NCBI GenBank assembly: GCA_963575645.1
Contig: OY754469.1
Span: 44,784,753 to 44,848,752, forward strand
Reading direction: 5' to 3'
DNA length: 64,000 nucleotides
Source: Xanthostigma xanthostigma
Lineage: Eukaryota; Arthropoda; Insecta; Raphidioptera; Raphidiidae
Position numbers and translations under genes: made by a program. Below are positions 54,586 to 64,000 of the stretch, in pieces. The notes under the pieces are model-generated. The model ran no database searches and had not been told where the DNA came from. It worked only from the letters and a program-made list of their open reading frames with translations. Numbering within the stretch: position 1 is the stretch's first letter; each line of letters begins with the position of its first letter.

Positions 54586-56773
54586 ACGTGTCCTGACGCG
54601 AGTTTAACATTTTTTACCCATTACAAAAAAAGTGTACAACGCCGCTAAAGAAGTTTTCACTTCAAAAATTGCCGTCGTAAGACTGGCCACCCCGTTTTGG
54701 AGGCCACAACTTTTATTCTAACCGTGATTATTATTTTACAAAAAAATCTGAACTAAAACCTTTTGCCTACAGGTAACACAGGGCAATTATAGTTGGATAA
54801 AAGCAAGCTTCAGGCAAATAATCGATAAATATTTCATTATACTACCATTAAAATAGGTAATTTGTTCATAAATGATAATATCTACATCTATATTACTTTT
54901 CACACAATGAGACCAGACCCTAAAACCGCGTTATTTTATAAAATGTTTTTGGTTAAAATAAGCTTTTCACTGATTTTTAGAATTCATAATTAATCGTGTT
55001 TGCCTTTCATCCTTTCCTACTTTTCACAATAAAGAAAAATTATAATAATATTTTTTTATCTAACATGGCGACTTATGTTATTGATTTTGAGATACTTTCT
55101 ACCATGCTTCAAAACCTTATCTATGTTTTATAAAGGGAGTTTTTAACACCGACAATGCTTTACTGTATACTATGTGTCCTCAATTTTAAAATTTAGTGAA
55201 AAAATGTAATGAATTGTTAGCTAGGAGATGAATTAATGTCATTGAAGTTCTATTTCCTGTGCGGCGTTTTTCTCCAAATTTTGTAGCTTTTCATGAGTGG
55301 CAAACGAGTTCCAAAATTGAAGTTCGTATTTAAAACCGTTCTCCCAAAATAAAGAAAATTAATTTTGAAACCCCCAAAGAACTGTATCACCGAAAGTATG
55401 TACCTTTGTATATAGAAAAATAAGGCTCAATCGACCTAAGATTGTCCGAAGAGTCTTCACTCTTTTGTAAAGCGTTGATGGTTATTTTTAAAAACATAAT
55501 AATATAATGTCGCTGTCTATACACTCCTGTATCGACGAGAAATAATTATTCTCGAATTTCCTAAATTTCGAGACGAGAAATTTTGCAACTCTGATGGTCT
55601 AGTAGATTTCTCGATTGCATCTTGTCTCAATAGCGAGAATTCTCGAAAATTCGTCTCTGGTAGAGCAGTAGAGTATAGTGTAAATTAATTATTAATACTT
55701 CTGCATTGATTTAAACGTCGCAAGATTGTTTCTTATAAGCAAAAACTTGACTTCAAGTAACCATCTCTAATTAATGATTGGTTAATAATTTCGATATTTC
55801 ACAATTTTTGTTCTTGACAGTCCAATTTCGGAAAAGTGTTAATTTCATCCCGACAGCAACGCTAGACTCTAATCGTATTGTAATAAAATTCATAAATAAA
55901 TTCTAACTAAAACACAAAAATTAAAGGCTGCAACTTAAGAAAAAAAAATTGAATAATAATTCCAATTTATATTCGGGCATTTCTTCACCGGACAGATAGC
56001 GACCTCAAATCCGCACTCCTAAATCTGATGAACATATTCACAGTGGCTGATGACATCACGAAACCATTTACCGTTTTTATTTAGTAATAAAAAGCACCCG
56101 TATTTGGAATTATATCCTCGCAGAGATTTTATATTTATTTGCATAAGTTGTGCACGATGTGGAACAACTCTTCCAGTTTGTCATATTATACACAGTAAAG
56201 TGTCGTTTCTAGGATACGTTCAGATCAAACTAACTTCGCGCCGCGTGTCGAGTAACACGTGAGCAAAACGGCGAGGAGTTTTGGGTGTATTTTTCGGGCA
56301 CAGGCGAGATTATTGTTGGAATCGCTTCGTTTTAGGGTGTAGTTCAACTTCCTAAGTTTGCTTACAAATTGTTGGTATGCTTGATTTTATAATTAACAAT
56401 TAGTGACGAAAATAGTGCTTTTTTCTCTATTTCCTTTAATATCTCCGTTCCTCTTGACTTTTAGTATAGCATATGCATTGAGAAAGTTGTTCCTTATGAA
56501 ATTTCCTAAAAAAATGAGCACTGATAGAGGTCGCTAAGTGCAATTGTTAACTTGCAAATAGCCCCGAAAGTTAAAAAAAACACGTTTTTTTCACTATTTT
56601 TTTACTAAAAAATGATCGCACATAGATGGTTGAAAATGATGTGTATGTTGACCCAAACATGCATGAATAATTTTAGCGTCATCGGTCAATTACTTCTCGA
56701 GTAATTAACGATCACTTTTTTTTGTTTTCTTAATTGCAAATTGCGCCATTTTTTTCACAAACGGGGTTCTCTG
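54586..56773. other. No gene seen
   Basis: Mostly AT-rich. 55510-55670 has repeated tctcga/tcgagaa motifs on both strands (acgagaaataattattctcg is a hairpin) and may be an eroded element. The frame at 56050-56262 shows no motif. Confidence 0.45.
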
Positions 56774-57020
56774 GTCGGACTAAGCCAGAAAAATCACAAA
56801 TCCATTCAACTTTAGTATCCCGTTGGAATTTTTGGAAAAAATTAATTCTAACCGATTTTATAACGATTTCTTTAACGATATCAATTTTAGACAAACGTAT
56901 AAAACCATATAACTTTTCGAATATTCAATCGTTATAAAATCAGTTAGAATTAATTTTTTCCAAAAATTCCAACGGGATACTAAAGTTGAATGGATTTGTG
57001 ATTTTTCTGGCTTGGTCCGA
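56774..57020. repeat. Long hairpin, ~95-bp near-perfect arms
   Basis: The left arm (56774-56872) and right arm (56926-57020) pair with only a few mismatches: gaaaaatcacaaatccattc against gaatggatttgtgatttttc, then atcccgttggaatttttgga against its mirror. The loop is about 53 bp. No flanking duplication identified. Confidence 0.85.
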
Positions 57021-57746
57021 TGCACTTTTTAATGTTTTTACCTCCTCGCCGTCACAGCCACTGCAGCGAGATCCCGCAAAATTTTCGACTGAGATTAGTC
57101 TCCCAAAATGTATGCGGGATCCCGGTATTGCATTCCCTACATATTATGTGGCGTTGCTATGGTTCCTCTGTTTTTTATCCATCTTTATAATTTTCATGTT
57201 GTATGTCTTTGCTCTCTTACCACTTAAAAAAAGACAGAAGTGTATGTTTGCACCTTAATGGCTCGATTGCGATTTTATTCCTATGCTCGGTATATAATAA
57301 AAGTGTATGATTATATGCGACGCAATACCTCCAAGCTTGGCACATTCCTTGTGAACAAGCATTTACTATAATATTATGAAATTGTCCCAACTCCGTAGCG
57401 CTTTGAAACGAATATTGTGCTTTTGAGTCTCCTTTTCGTGGCACCAAGTAAATAAACAGTTAGTAAAAGAGCACGCAACCGTTTGAGTTAGACAGAGATA
57501 GACAGAATCAGACGCAGTGCTATCCCAGTGAATGCCTATTATTATTATAGTACGCAGGTATAGTCAAATTATTCTAAACAGAATATTTAAATCACAATCG
57601 TCTGGATTTGCAATACAATATAATATACTAACTTCACAGATTCACAGCGTTAATGGAGCGATTACAAGTTAGACGATGTGGCAATGGTTTTAAATCAGAA
57701 ATTGACATCTTGTTTACTACTTTAATCAATCAGTACTGAATTTTTT
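57021..57746. other. No gene proven
   Basis: The open frame at 56986-57258 runs from the hairpin into this region and has a hydrophobic stretch (LLWFLCFLSIFIIFMLYVFA) but no homology I recognise. Confidence 0.35.
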
Positions 57747-57972
57747 GAGTAAATACCATAGAGATATTAGAGTACGCGAGTGAGCCGTGAAAGTGTCTGC
57801 AATTCAGAGAGAGAAAAGTTCCTTATCTCTATGGTAATTAATGATACAAATTTGAGTAAACATATTATATAATGATACGGAACGTTTGCAGCGTTCTCTC
57901 TCTCTCTGAAGTGCAGACACTTTCACTTATGGCAAGCATACCCGCTAGCGTACAATAGTAACTTATATCTCT
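57747..57972. mobile_element. MITE with ~80-bp inverted arms
   Basis: taccatagagatattagagt... pairs with ...acttatatctctatagta; inner landmarks are gaaagtgtctgca and tgcagacactttca, and gagagaga against tctctctc. No certain duplication. Confidence 0.7.
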
Positions 57973-58422
57973 ATAGTAAATACTAAATATACTGCCAAAC
58001 TTTACTTATGTTTAATATTTATTTCAATTATTGATTCTATTTACAATATACGTTCTTACAATAATAATAAATACATTAGAAATTATCTCACAGAAACAAT
58101 AAAGTTATTTGTTGATCGGAATTAAGACCGCTGCACACGAGGCTGGACTTAGCGCTAGATTCCTTGCTAGATTTGACTACTAGTTTTCTAGTTTTTTAAT
58201 TGCGATCTGGGCGCTGGTATACTCTACTAACCATTGCGTTATCTACGATAACTGTTTATATTTGCAACACTTTTATACTCCATGGCTAATGGGCTTATCC
58301 CACATTTTTTTGGGTTGGAATGTTACAAATAATTAAAAATGAAACATTTTTCTACAAAAAAAATATGTATTTTTCAGAGTAATTATTATCCAACTACGAA
58401 ATACGCCATCAGTAGACAGCGA
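57973..58422. other. No gene; repeat tract near 58128
   Basis: ccgctgcacacgaggctgga matches a tract near 25772. Otherwise nothing recognised. Confidence 0.4.
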
Positions 58423-58462
58423 GGGGGTAGATGGGGGGGTTAAAGGGGGTAATTACTCCCCC
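58423..58462 (+). repeat. G-run tract, possible G-quadruplex or hairpin
   Basis: Runs of 5, 7 and 5 G in a 27-base stretch could supply four G-tracts by splitting the seven. The last run can alternatively pair with the following ctccccc. Confidence 0.5.
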
Positions 58463-58524
58463 GGAATATAAAAATAAAAAATTAAAACTAAAAATAATAC
58501 AAATACTTGGTTAAAAAATAAAAA

Positions 58525-58815
58525 TCTTAGATTAACGTCTGATTAGAACTCTTCAATAAATAAAATGATCGACCAATTTTTCAGACAAATATATTAACAA
58601 AAAATATAAAAATTAATACATTAACGTTTCGGTCCGGATTTGGATCTTCTTCAGAACTGATCTAAAAAATATAAAATTAATTAATAATTAGTTCCTAATT
58701 GGTTTTTTAGATCAGTTCTGAAGAAAATCCAAACCCGGACCGAAACGTTAATGTATTAATTTTTATATTTTTTGTTAATATATTTGTCTGAAAAATTGGT
58801 CAATAATTTAATTTA
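58525..58815. repeat. Palindrome family, full copy
   Basis: Arms of about 125 bp around ttaattaataattagttc. Each arm carries the ctgaaga ... gaaacgtt core. Stem II is weakened in the right arm (aaatcc against ggacc). Confidence 0.8.
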
Positions 58816-59350
58816 TTAAAAAATAAAAATTTAAAAATACTTCTTCACAAAAAAAATTTAAAATTGGCTTGGGAATCAATATTTTGCTTGACACCTTCCT
58901 TTGTGAGTATTCTTGTGTTATATTAATAAAACTTAAAAAATATTGTCCCAGAAAAAAAAATCTACGCCCTTGGTAGGCAGCTCTAGCTGATTAGCTGCCA
59001 GGACGACTCTACTGCTTGTACAGTTTTTCAATAAAATAAAGGTTATAACAGAGCTCAACAATAGAATTAGAAACCTTCCTTTAAAAAAATATGGCTATAG
59101 CGACGCATATATAGTATTATGCTTTTTAAATTCTATTATGGTCTCACACATTTGCGGCTCGTGTTTTGATAAGTAGGGTAGGCGAACAGGCTTGATGTGC
59201 GGTTTCAGTTTTATTGACATAAAATAAAAGGAAAGTAAGAAAGACATTTCTTTAGATTTTCCATGTTTATCAAGAAAACATTAATTTCACCATTATAGTT
59301 AATACGCACTTACTTCAGTTATTTTTTGTAGATTGTGCAAACGTTGCCTA
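58816..59350. other. No gene seen
   Basis: AT-rich. Confidence 0.4.
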
Positions 59351-59945
59351 TAATATATATTAATACGCTAAGGTTAAAGATGTTTGCCTCCCTTTTTAGA
59401 AAAAACCTCACAATTTCTCCACATAAATTATATATCATTTTACAGATAATTGCTTGCTCTACTGACATCAACAACTAAAAAATTTATTATTGCTTTTGTT
59501 TTTGTAAATTAATTAAAATACAGCAACGCTGAACAACGTCTGCCATCTGACGGCGTTAATTTTGAAACAACGTCAACACTTCGATCTGTCATCTGGCCTT
59601 GATATTGTAATACAACAGACACAATACTGCATACTGCCATCTAACGTCTTTAATTTTGAAACAGCGAGCAACGCTGAACAACGTGACAGCAATGCTGCAT
59701 GATGCCATCTGACGGCTTAGCTCAACGCTTTTGCTACTTGCGCCTCTATATGAAAATTTTAGTAAAATATTTCTTCGATCTGTCATCTGAGCTTCATATT
59801 GTAATACAACAAAAAGAAGAACGTTATAAGCAGTGTGCAAAATTAGAAACGAATTGAATAGCAGCAATCATATTTAAAAAATAATTTTGTAAAGTGATAA
59901 TTATTATACTTATTTAGTGCGAATAATTCGCACAAGTCACACTAG
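59351..59945 (+). mobile_element. Non-autonomous Helitron, copy H6
   Basis: 595 bp. 3' hairpin gtgcgaataattcgcac, aagtcaca, CTAG|T. The 5' TC has become TA. The 92-codon antisense frame (59589-59867) is intact. Confidence 0.9.
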
Positions 59946-59952
59946 TTATAAA

Positions 59953-60437
59953 AAAAACGGACAAGTGCATCGAGGGTTCCGTACAAACTTGTAAGAATGT
60001 AATCTTTCAACAGGGGAATCGAGCCTAGAAGATTTTTCCCGCTTATAGATGTTGGAAAACTGTTGTCACCTTACATCGACAAACGTCGCGGTCAATTTTC
60101 CAACTAGGTGAGTTCAGATGGACTACTGAACTATGTCTGATAGTCTAGTTGTCGTACCGTGTTGTATGCGAGAGTTCTCATAGCTGTAGCGGACGCTTGT
60201 TTTGTATTAGAACTGTTACTGTGTACGTGCGTAGCATGTTGTTGCGGTCTAAATACATTTTTTTGTGATGTAGCTACAAATTTACGGTTTTCGGATTTTT
60301 CTCTTTACTTGTGCTATAAGACATTGCCACATGTCAACGGGAAGTACCCTGTAGGTTTTGATTCCCAAAAGTTGACAGACAGACAGACGGACGGACAGCA
60401 AAGTGATCCTATAAGATTTCTTTTTTCCCTTTGGTTA
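59953..60437 (+). repeat. Lepidopteran dispersed repeat (LINE-tail-like), copy 2
   Basis: Inverted relative to 16742-17342: cgagggttccgtacaaac, gacaaacgtcgcggtcaat, ctctcataca-like, acgggaagtaccctgtagg and gacagacagacggacgg. It lacks the mini-MITE and so supplies its empty site. Confidence 0.7.
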
Positions 60438-60535
60438 TTTTAATTGAATAATTCTAAGCGTTTCTTTAATTGGCAATCTACAAATGTGGGCCGCTAGTCA
60501 AATATAAGACCAACAAGTGTGTGTGATTTAAAATA
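60438..60535. other. No gene seen
   Basis: Spacer. Confidence 0.4.
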
Positions 60536-60691
60536 GGTTCGTTCCAAGCAGCCAGCAAACGGTTTCGAAACCGTCACCCGCATGCGCAATAGCTAAAACG
60601 TGTTCTAAAATCGCCACGAACAGCTTCGTTTTACCTGCTGCGCATGCGGGTGACGGTTTCGTTACCATTTGCTGGCTGCTTGGAACGAACT
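60536..60691. mobile_element. 156-bp TA-flanked MITE
   Basis: ggttcgttccaagcagccag... mirrors ...ctggctgcttggaacgaact. The inverted repeat is about 50 bp, with a few mismatches, through ccgtcacccgcatgcgca. TA flanks both sides (60534-60535, 60692-60693). Confidence 0.85.
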
Positions 60692-61047
60692 TATTGACAG
60701 CGTTTGAAAAACAACCCTCTTTTTTGGAAATCCGGGTCTCTATCATAGTACAATAATAAAATGTTTCTTTTTTCAAATTATGAATATCATGTATGAACAA
60801 TCTTTTAAAAGAACAAACTGTGTATTGTGTTATAGATGTTGGTATTTTAAAAATTTTCTTTTGTTGCAGAATAAAACCTTTCGATTATTCACCTTCGTCT
60901 GTTTCTTTTTTAAAACAAACAAAAACAAAAAGTAAGTACCTATATCTTATACATTTCTGTAACAAAATCACATTTCAAACCTGATTTCTGTATGTGATTT
61001 TAAAAGTGTGTTTGAAATAAAATAGCATCTTCATAATACTATCAATA
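60692..61047. other. No gene seen
   Basis: AT-rich. Confidence 0.4.
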
Positions 61048-61202
61048 CAGTAGAACCCTCTATAACGAGATTCGGATATCGCGAAATTTCGGTCATAACG
61101 AGAAACAAAACTTTATTCGCTTCACGTGTCAGATACCTAACTATAACAAAATTCTAGCATTTCCTCATTCCTTTAACATCTTGTTTTAGAGGAGTTCTAC
61201 TG
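61048..61202. mobile_element. 155-bp pogo/Tigger-type MITE
   Basis: Ends cagtagaaccctctataacg and gaggagttctactg. TA lies on both sides (61046-61047, 61203-61204). The cagtagaac ends are those of pogo/Tigger families. Confidence 0.82.
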
Positions 61203-62533
61203 TAATATAATGTAAAAGCAGAACCAAAACACTAATATTCCGGTTTCGTCAAAATGGCATCATCATGTATAAAAGAAACCAATAATATTATGTGAAATAA
61301 AAAATACCTGCACACATACAAAACAAAAAATTACTTATTTTATATAGCTTGCGGAAACCGGTTGTGTTTTATTTTTTTGTACATATGTGTTTTTGATTCT
61401 ATTTTTTAATTATTTCATATTTATATATAGGGTGTAACAAAAAAGGTGGGCTGCCTAAATACAACCATATTATACCCACGGAAATAATAAAAAAAAATCA
61501 TATACACATACTGTCTAAAATGTGTCGTCTCTGAATTACGATCACTGTAAGTTTTTTATTGAGGCACTACTTCATTACAGACTAGGAATTTTTGAGCGAA
61601 TTACTCAACAATGCGTTGATGTCCATGGAGAGCACTTCGAACATATTCTTTGAGGTCACAAGCTTATTATTTTGTTATGACTTTAATTTGTTCTTCAATA
61701 CAAAATAGTAATAACACGTTATTTGATAGCCCATTACTAGGAACTGATTTTTAACTTGTGCATTTTAAATGAGTGCTCCCATAAGAATGGCCATAACTCA
61801 GAAATGAGACTATTTTTTTTTATTTCATAAAATGACAAGAATATCCATGCCTTGATAACTGTGTGGGATCTTTAGGACTTTTTAAATAATTATCATACTG
61901 CAATCGCCAATAACAAAATATTTTTTTATTAAAAGAAAAAATTGTATTTACAGAATAACATAACGACAAAAATACACAAAAAATGTAAATACTAGAATAT
62001 TGACTACAAAGGAATTAATTCAGATCAGAATAATTATTATTTTTAATTTATTTAATACTGTTAAATAATCAAGCAAATATGACGTTCAACTTGAAATCTA
62101 AAAAATTTTATTCAAAACCAAGTTCTAAATATTTACCTGATTTTTCGACAAACTCGGTTTGTAAAATAAACCGTTTTTGTGTAAATATTTTTTATTAAAA
62201 ATTTCAATTTTCTTCTTATGTTTTTAAATCAAGATTTCACGTTGTTTGAGGTGCAATAATGTCTGATAATACAATAATAGCAAAATATTATGTTCTTTAT
62301 TATTTTAAATGCATAAGGTACTCAAAATCGGGTAGGATTTTTATTCTATATTATAATGCTAATGAGCCAATGAAGATTTCAAAAAATTTTAAAGACCCTG
62401 TATTTAGAGAGCAATTAGTTTACTAAACACAATATACCCCTGAGAATCAAAGAAATCATTTCATAGAAAAATGACTGTCGGAACTAGATATTTTTGTTTC
62501 CATAGTAGAAAATTGAAATACAATGGCTTACAT
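61203..62533. other. No gene seen; possible eroded element
   Basis: atatagggtgtaacaaaaaa at 61427 and gaccctgtatttag at 62395 could be the ends of one element of about 980 bp. The match is short. No coding region. Confidence 0.35.
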
Positions 62534-63095
62534 ATACGCTAGGAAAGTATCTTTTGACAGGCGACTTTTGCGCCCTCTCGTGGTTTTTTTTTAAATCTGG
62601 TTCAGTCAAAACCTTAGTGTCATATATACGTGCATTTTAATAAGGATTAATTGTCGAATAAAATGGGGAAAAAGCTATCAAATCGGAAGTGCTATGTTGT
62701 TGATTGTAAAGATACACCAACTAAACATCCAGAATTACAATTCCACCGTTTTCCTGGATTTTCTTATGAATTAGAGTGGAAAAAATGGACTGCAGCAGTA
62801 CGTGGTCAAGGGTAATTAAATTTTATTTTACGTCTGTAATCATTATTAAATACATGAAAAATATCATAATTATTGTTATTTTGTTAACAAAAATAAGATT
62901 TAAAAAATTTAGAAATTAAAAATGTATCTCATTATTTATGTAGTTTTTTTACTGACATTTTGCGTAAATATTTTTTTATAATTAAGAATAACGCTGGTTT
63001 CCATGTGATTGTAAGTTTTGGGTGAACCACTTTTTGAAAAAATCAAACACGAGATGGTGCGAAGGTCGCGTGTCAAACATACTTTCCTAGCGTAT
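62534..63095 (+). mobile_element. THAP-bearing mini-element, copy 2
   Basis: Ends atacgctaggaaagtatc and tactttcctagcgtat. Subterminal gcgac...cgccctctcg pairs with cgagatggtgcgaaggtcgc. Same structure as 5855-6403, in opposite orientation, and better preserved in its coding part. Confidence 0.8.
62663..62815 (+). pseudogene. THAP-domain first exon (50 codons)
   Basis: ATG at 62663: MGKKLSNRKCYVVDCKDTP, then PELQFHRFPGFSYELEW, KKWTAAVRGQG and TAA. C10 and C15 with the H of FHRFP give three of the four C2CH zinc ligands, and W...W matches the THAP core. The family's fourth ligand and AVPTIF-like box would lie in the next exon. caag|ggtaatt at the end looks like a splice donor, and the TAA is formed by intron sequence. 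The element therefore keeps exon 1 of a THAP transposase and has lost the rest. It is too short to work as a transposase. Confidence 0.8.
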
Positions 63096-63110
63096 ATCAT
63101 ATTTCATATT

Positions 63111-63429
63111 AATATTATAAATGCGAATGTAAGTTTGTTTGTTACGCTTTCACGCAAAAACTACTTAACCGATCATCATTAAACTTTGCACATACACTCT
63201 TGAAGGTATTAGAAGTAACATAGGATACTTTTTATTAAAAAAAAATAAAAATTTTTTACGAAAAATAAGAAAGGGTTGAAAACATTTTTTGGGCCCAAAA
63301 ATACCGAAAAATTTCTCCGAATCGTTTCAAAATTGAAATTTAACCCTTTAGTAATGATTAAAATGTGCTATTAAAATTTCATTAAAATCGGCCCGACAGG
63401 ACCGGACTTACAAATTTTATGAAAACGAA
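63111..63429 (+). mobile_element. Helitron-like element, 3' truncated
   Basis: Starts with attataaatgcgaatgtaag and gttacgctttcacgcaaaaa, the same 130 bp as the next copy, then a different interior with gggcccaaaaataccg and gcccgacaggaccgg. No CTAG end before the next copy begins. Confidence 0.6.
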
Positions 63430-63687
63430 ATATTATAAATGCGAATGTAAGTTTGTTTGTTACGCTTTCACGCAAAAACTACTTAACCGATCATCATGAA
63501 ACTTTGCACATACACTCTTGAAGGTATTAGAAGTAACATAGGATACTTTTTATTAAAAAAAAATAAAATTTTTTTACGAAAAATAAGAAAATTGTTTGTC
63601 AAAATATGTGCAATACCTCAACCCCTGATATGCATGTCAAAAGTCGATTTCCATCTCAATCGCGGGCGTAGCCGCGGGTAGCGGCTA
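63430..63687 (+). mobile_element. Helitron-like element, 3' end intact
   Basis: Begins attataaatgcgaatgtaag. Ends cgcgg-gcgtag-ccgcg hairpin, ggtagcgg and CTAG|T. Fits the Helitron 3' layout; the 5' TC is not obvious. Confidence 0.65.
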
Positions 63688-63735
63688 GTAATATTATATT
63701 GTTAGATCAAAAAATTGGTTGACTGCTTTATCCAC

Positions 63736-63741
63736 TTTAAT
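63736..63741 (-). terminator. Possible polyadenylation signal for SLC22-like gene
   Basis: attaaa on the minus strand, about 50 bp after the stop codon. It is a common variant signal; no canonical aataaa was seen closer. Weak evidence only. Confidence 0.3.
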
Positions 63742-63791
63742 AAACGCGTTTCCTTAATTATCGTATTACTAAATGGCTTCATCGGTGGCAA

Positions 63792-64000
63792 TTATAGACT
63801 AGTTTTAGTGTCAAGTTCTACTTCGACTGCTCTATTATCAACACCATTCAACGAATCATGCCTTCTCTTTGTAGCAAAAGACTCAGCCTCTTCAATAGTA
63901 TCAGGCAATTGACAGTTAAGAGTTTCGGGCAACTTCAAACATATCACTGCACTAATAATTGGCACAACACCAAATATAACGGGGACTAACCAAAAATTGA
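63792..64000 (-). CDS. SLC22-type organic cation transporter, C-terminal end (partial)
   Basis: The minus strand reads in one frame from the window edge: NFWLVPVIFGVVPIISAVIC, then LKLPETLNCQLPDTIEEAES, FATKRRHDSLNGVD and a polar tail ending TKTSL and TAA at 63792-63794. The first 21 residues are the last (12th) membrane helix of a major facilitator protein. LPET...LPDTIEE is the conserved C-terminal signature of SLC22 organic cation/anion transporters, which move organic ions across the plasma membrane. The remaining ~28 residues are the cytoplasmic tail. The rest of the gene lies beyond 64000, so the exon start, substrate class and orthology cannot be judged. The frame has no stops and family-typical sequence, so it appears functional. 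Helitron-like sequence begins only ~105 bp downstream of the stop. Confidence 0.9.
   Translation of the reverse strand, partial: NFWLVPVIFGVVPIISAVICLKLPETLNCQLPDTIEEAESFATKRRHDSLNGVDNRAVEVELDTKTSL

Noticed and set aside
56986-57258. Membrane protein with one helix (LLWFLCFLSIFIIF)
   Set aside because: The frame starts within the right arm of a long hairpin and has no homology or splice support.
61427-62408. A ~980-bp element bounded by agggtgtaac and gaccctgtat
   Set aside because: The inverted match is too short and no duplication or interior feature supports it.

Overview
The window reads as an AT-rich, transposon-saturated stretch of an insect chromosome, most likely from a moth or butterfly. 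The evidence is the mix of elements: short Helitrons ending CTAG|T, a piggyBac-type element in TTAA, hAT, PIF/Harbinger, pogo, Tc1/mariner and THAP-type deletion derivatives, tRNA-derived SINEs, LINE tails, and a gggttccgtacctc dispersed repeat that I know from lepidopteran genomes. No bacterial operons, CRISPR arrays or rRNA genes were seen.

The only host protein-coding gene I can defend is at the right edge. The minus strand of 63792-64000 encodes the last 68 residues of an SLC22-type organic cation transporter: the last membrane helix, then LPETLNCQLPDTIEEAE, then the stop. The other ~63.8 kb lies downstream of that gene and looks intergenic. Almost every open frame in it is either transposase or reverse-transcriptase debris or a chance frame inside a repeat.

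Layout. 0-13 kb: a hAT MITE, a LINE reverse-transcriptase tail, a palindrome with hammerhead-like cores, a foldback element with a tRNA-like unit, a THAP mini-element, an internally deleted piggyBac element, two LINE tails and two copies (H1, H2) of a 0.6-kb Helitron family. 13-29 kb: a MITE with an internal minisatellite, an LTR-like insertion in one arm of a palindrome, a hAT element with a perfect 8-bp duplication, a SINE, Helitrons H3 and H4, a TA-flanked element, and a tRNA-Lys-like sequence. 29-36 kb: a three-layer nest (pogo-like and Harbinger-like elements in opposite arms of one palindrome), the longer copy of the TA element, a hAT remnant keeping a transposase C-terminus, and the second tRNA/foldback composite. 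36-48 kb: more hAT and Harbinger MITEs, an LTR remnant, Helitron H5 and nested hATs. 48-54 kb: a head-to-tail Helitron dimer, heptad-repeat elements, SINEs and a TTAA-flanked element inside a SINE. 54-64 kb: a long hairpin, palindromes, Helitron H6, small TA-flanked MITEs, the second THAP element, Helitron-like copies and the SLC22 end.

The elements do not form a pathway. Their value is as a natural experiment. Many insertions are nested, and the undamaged palindrome arm or sister copy shows the empty site, so target duplications and insertion order can be read directly. The strongest leads are the Helitron dimer with an exact CTAG|TC junction, the hairpin whose two arms share copy-specific changes, and the palindrome family whose arms carry hammerhead-ribozyme-like cores.
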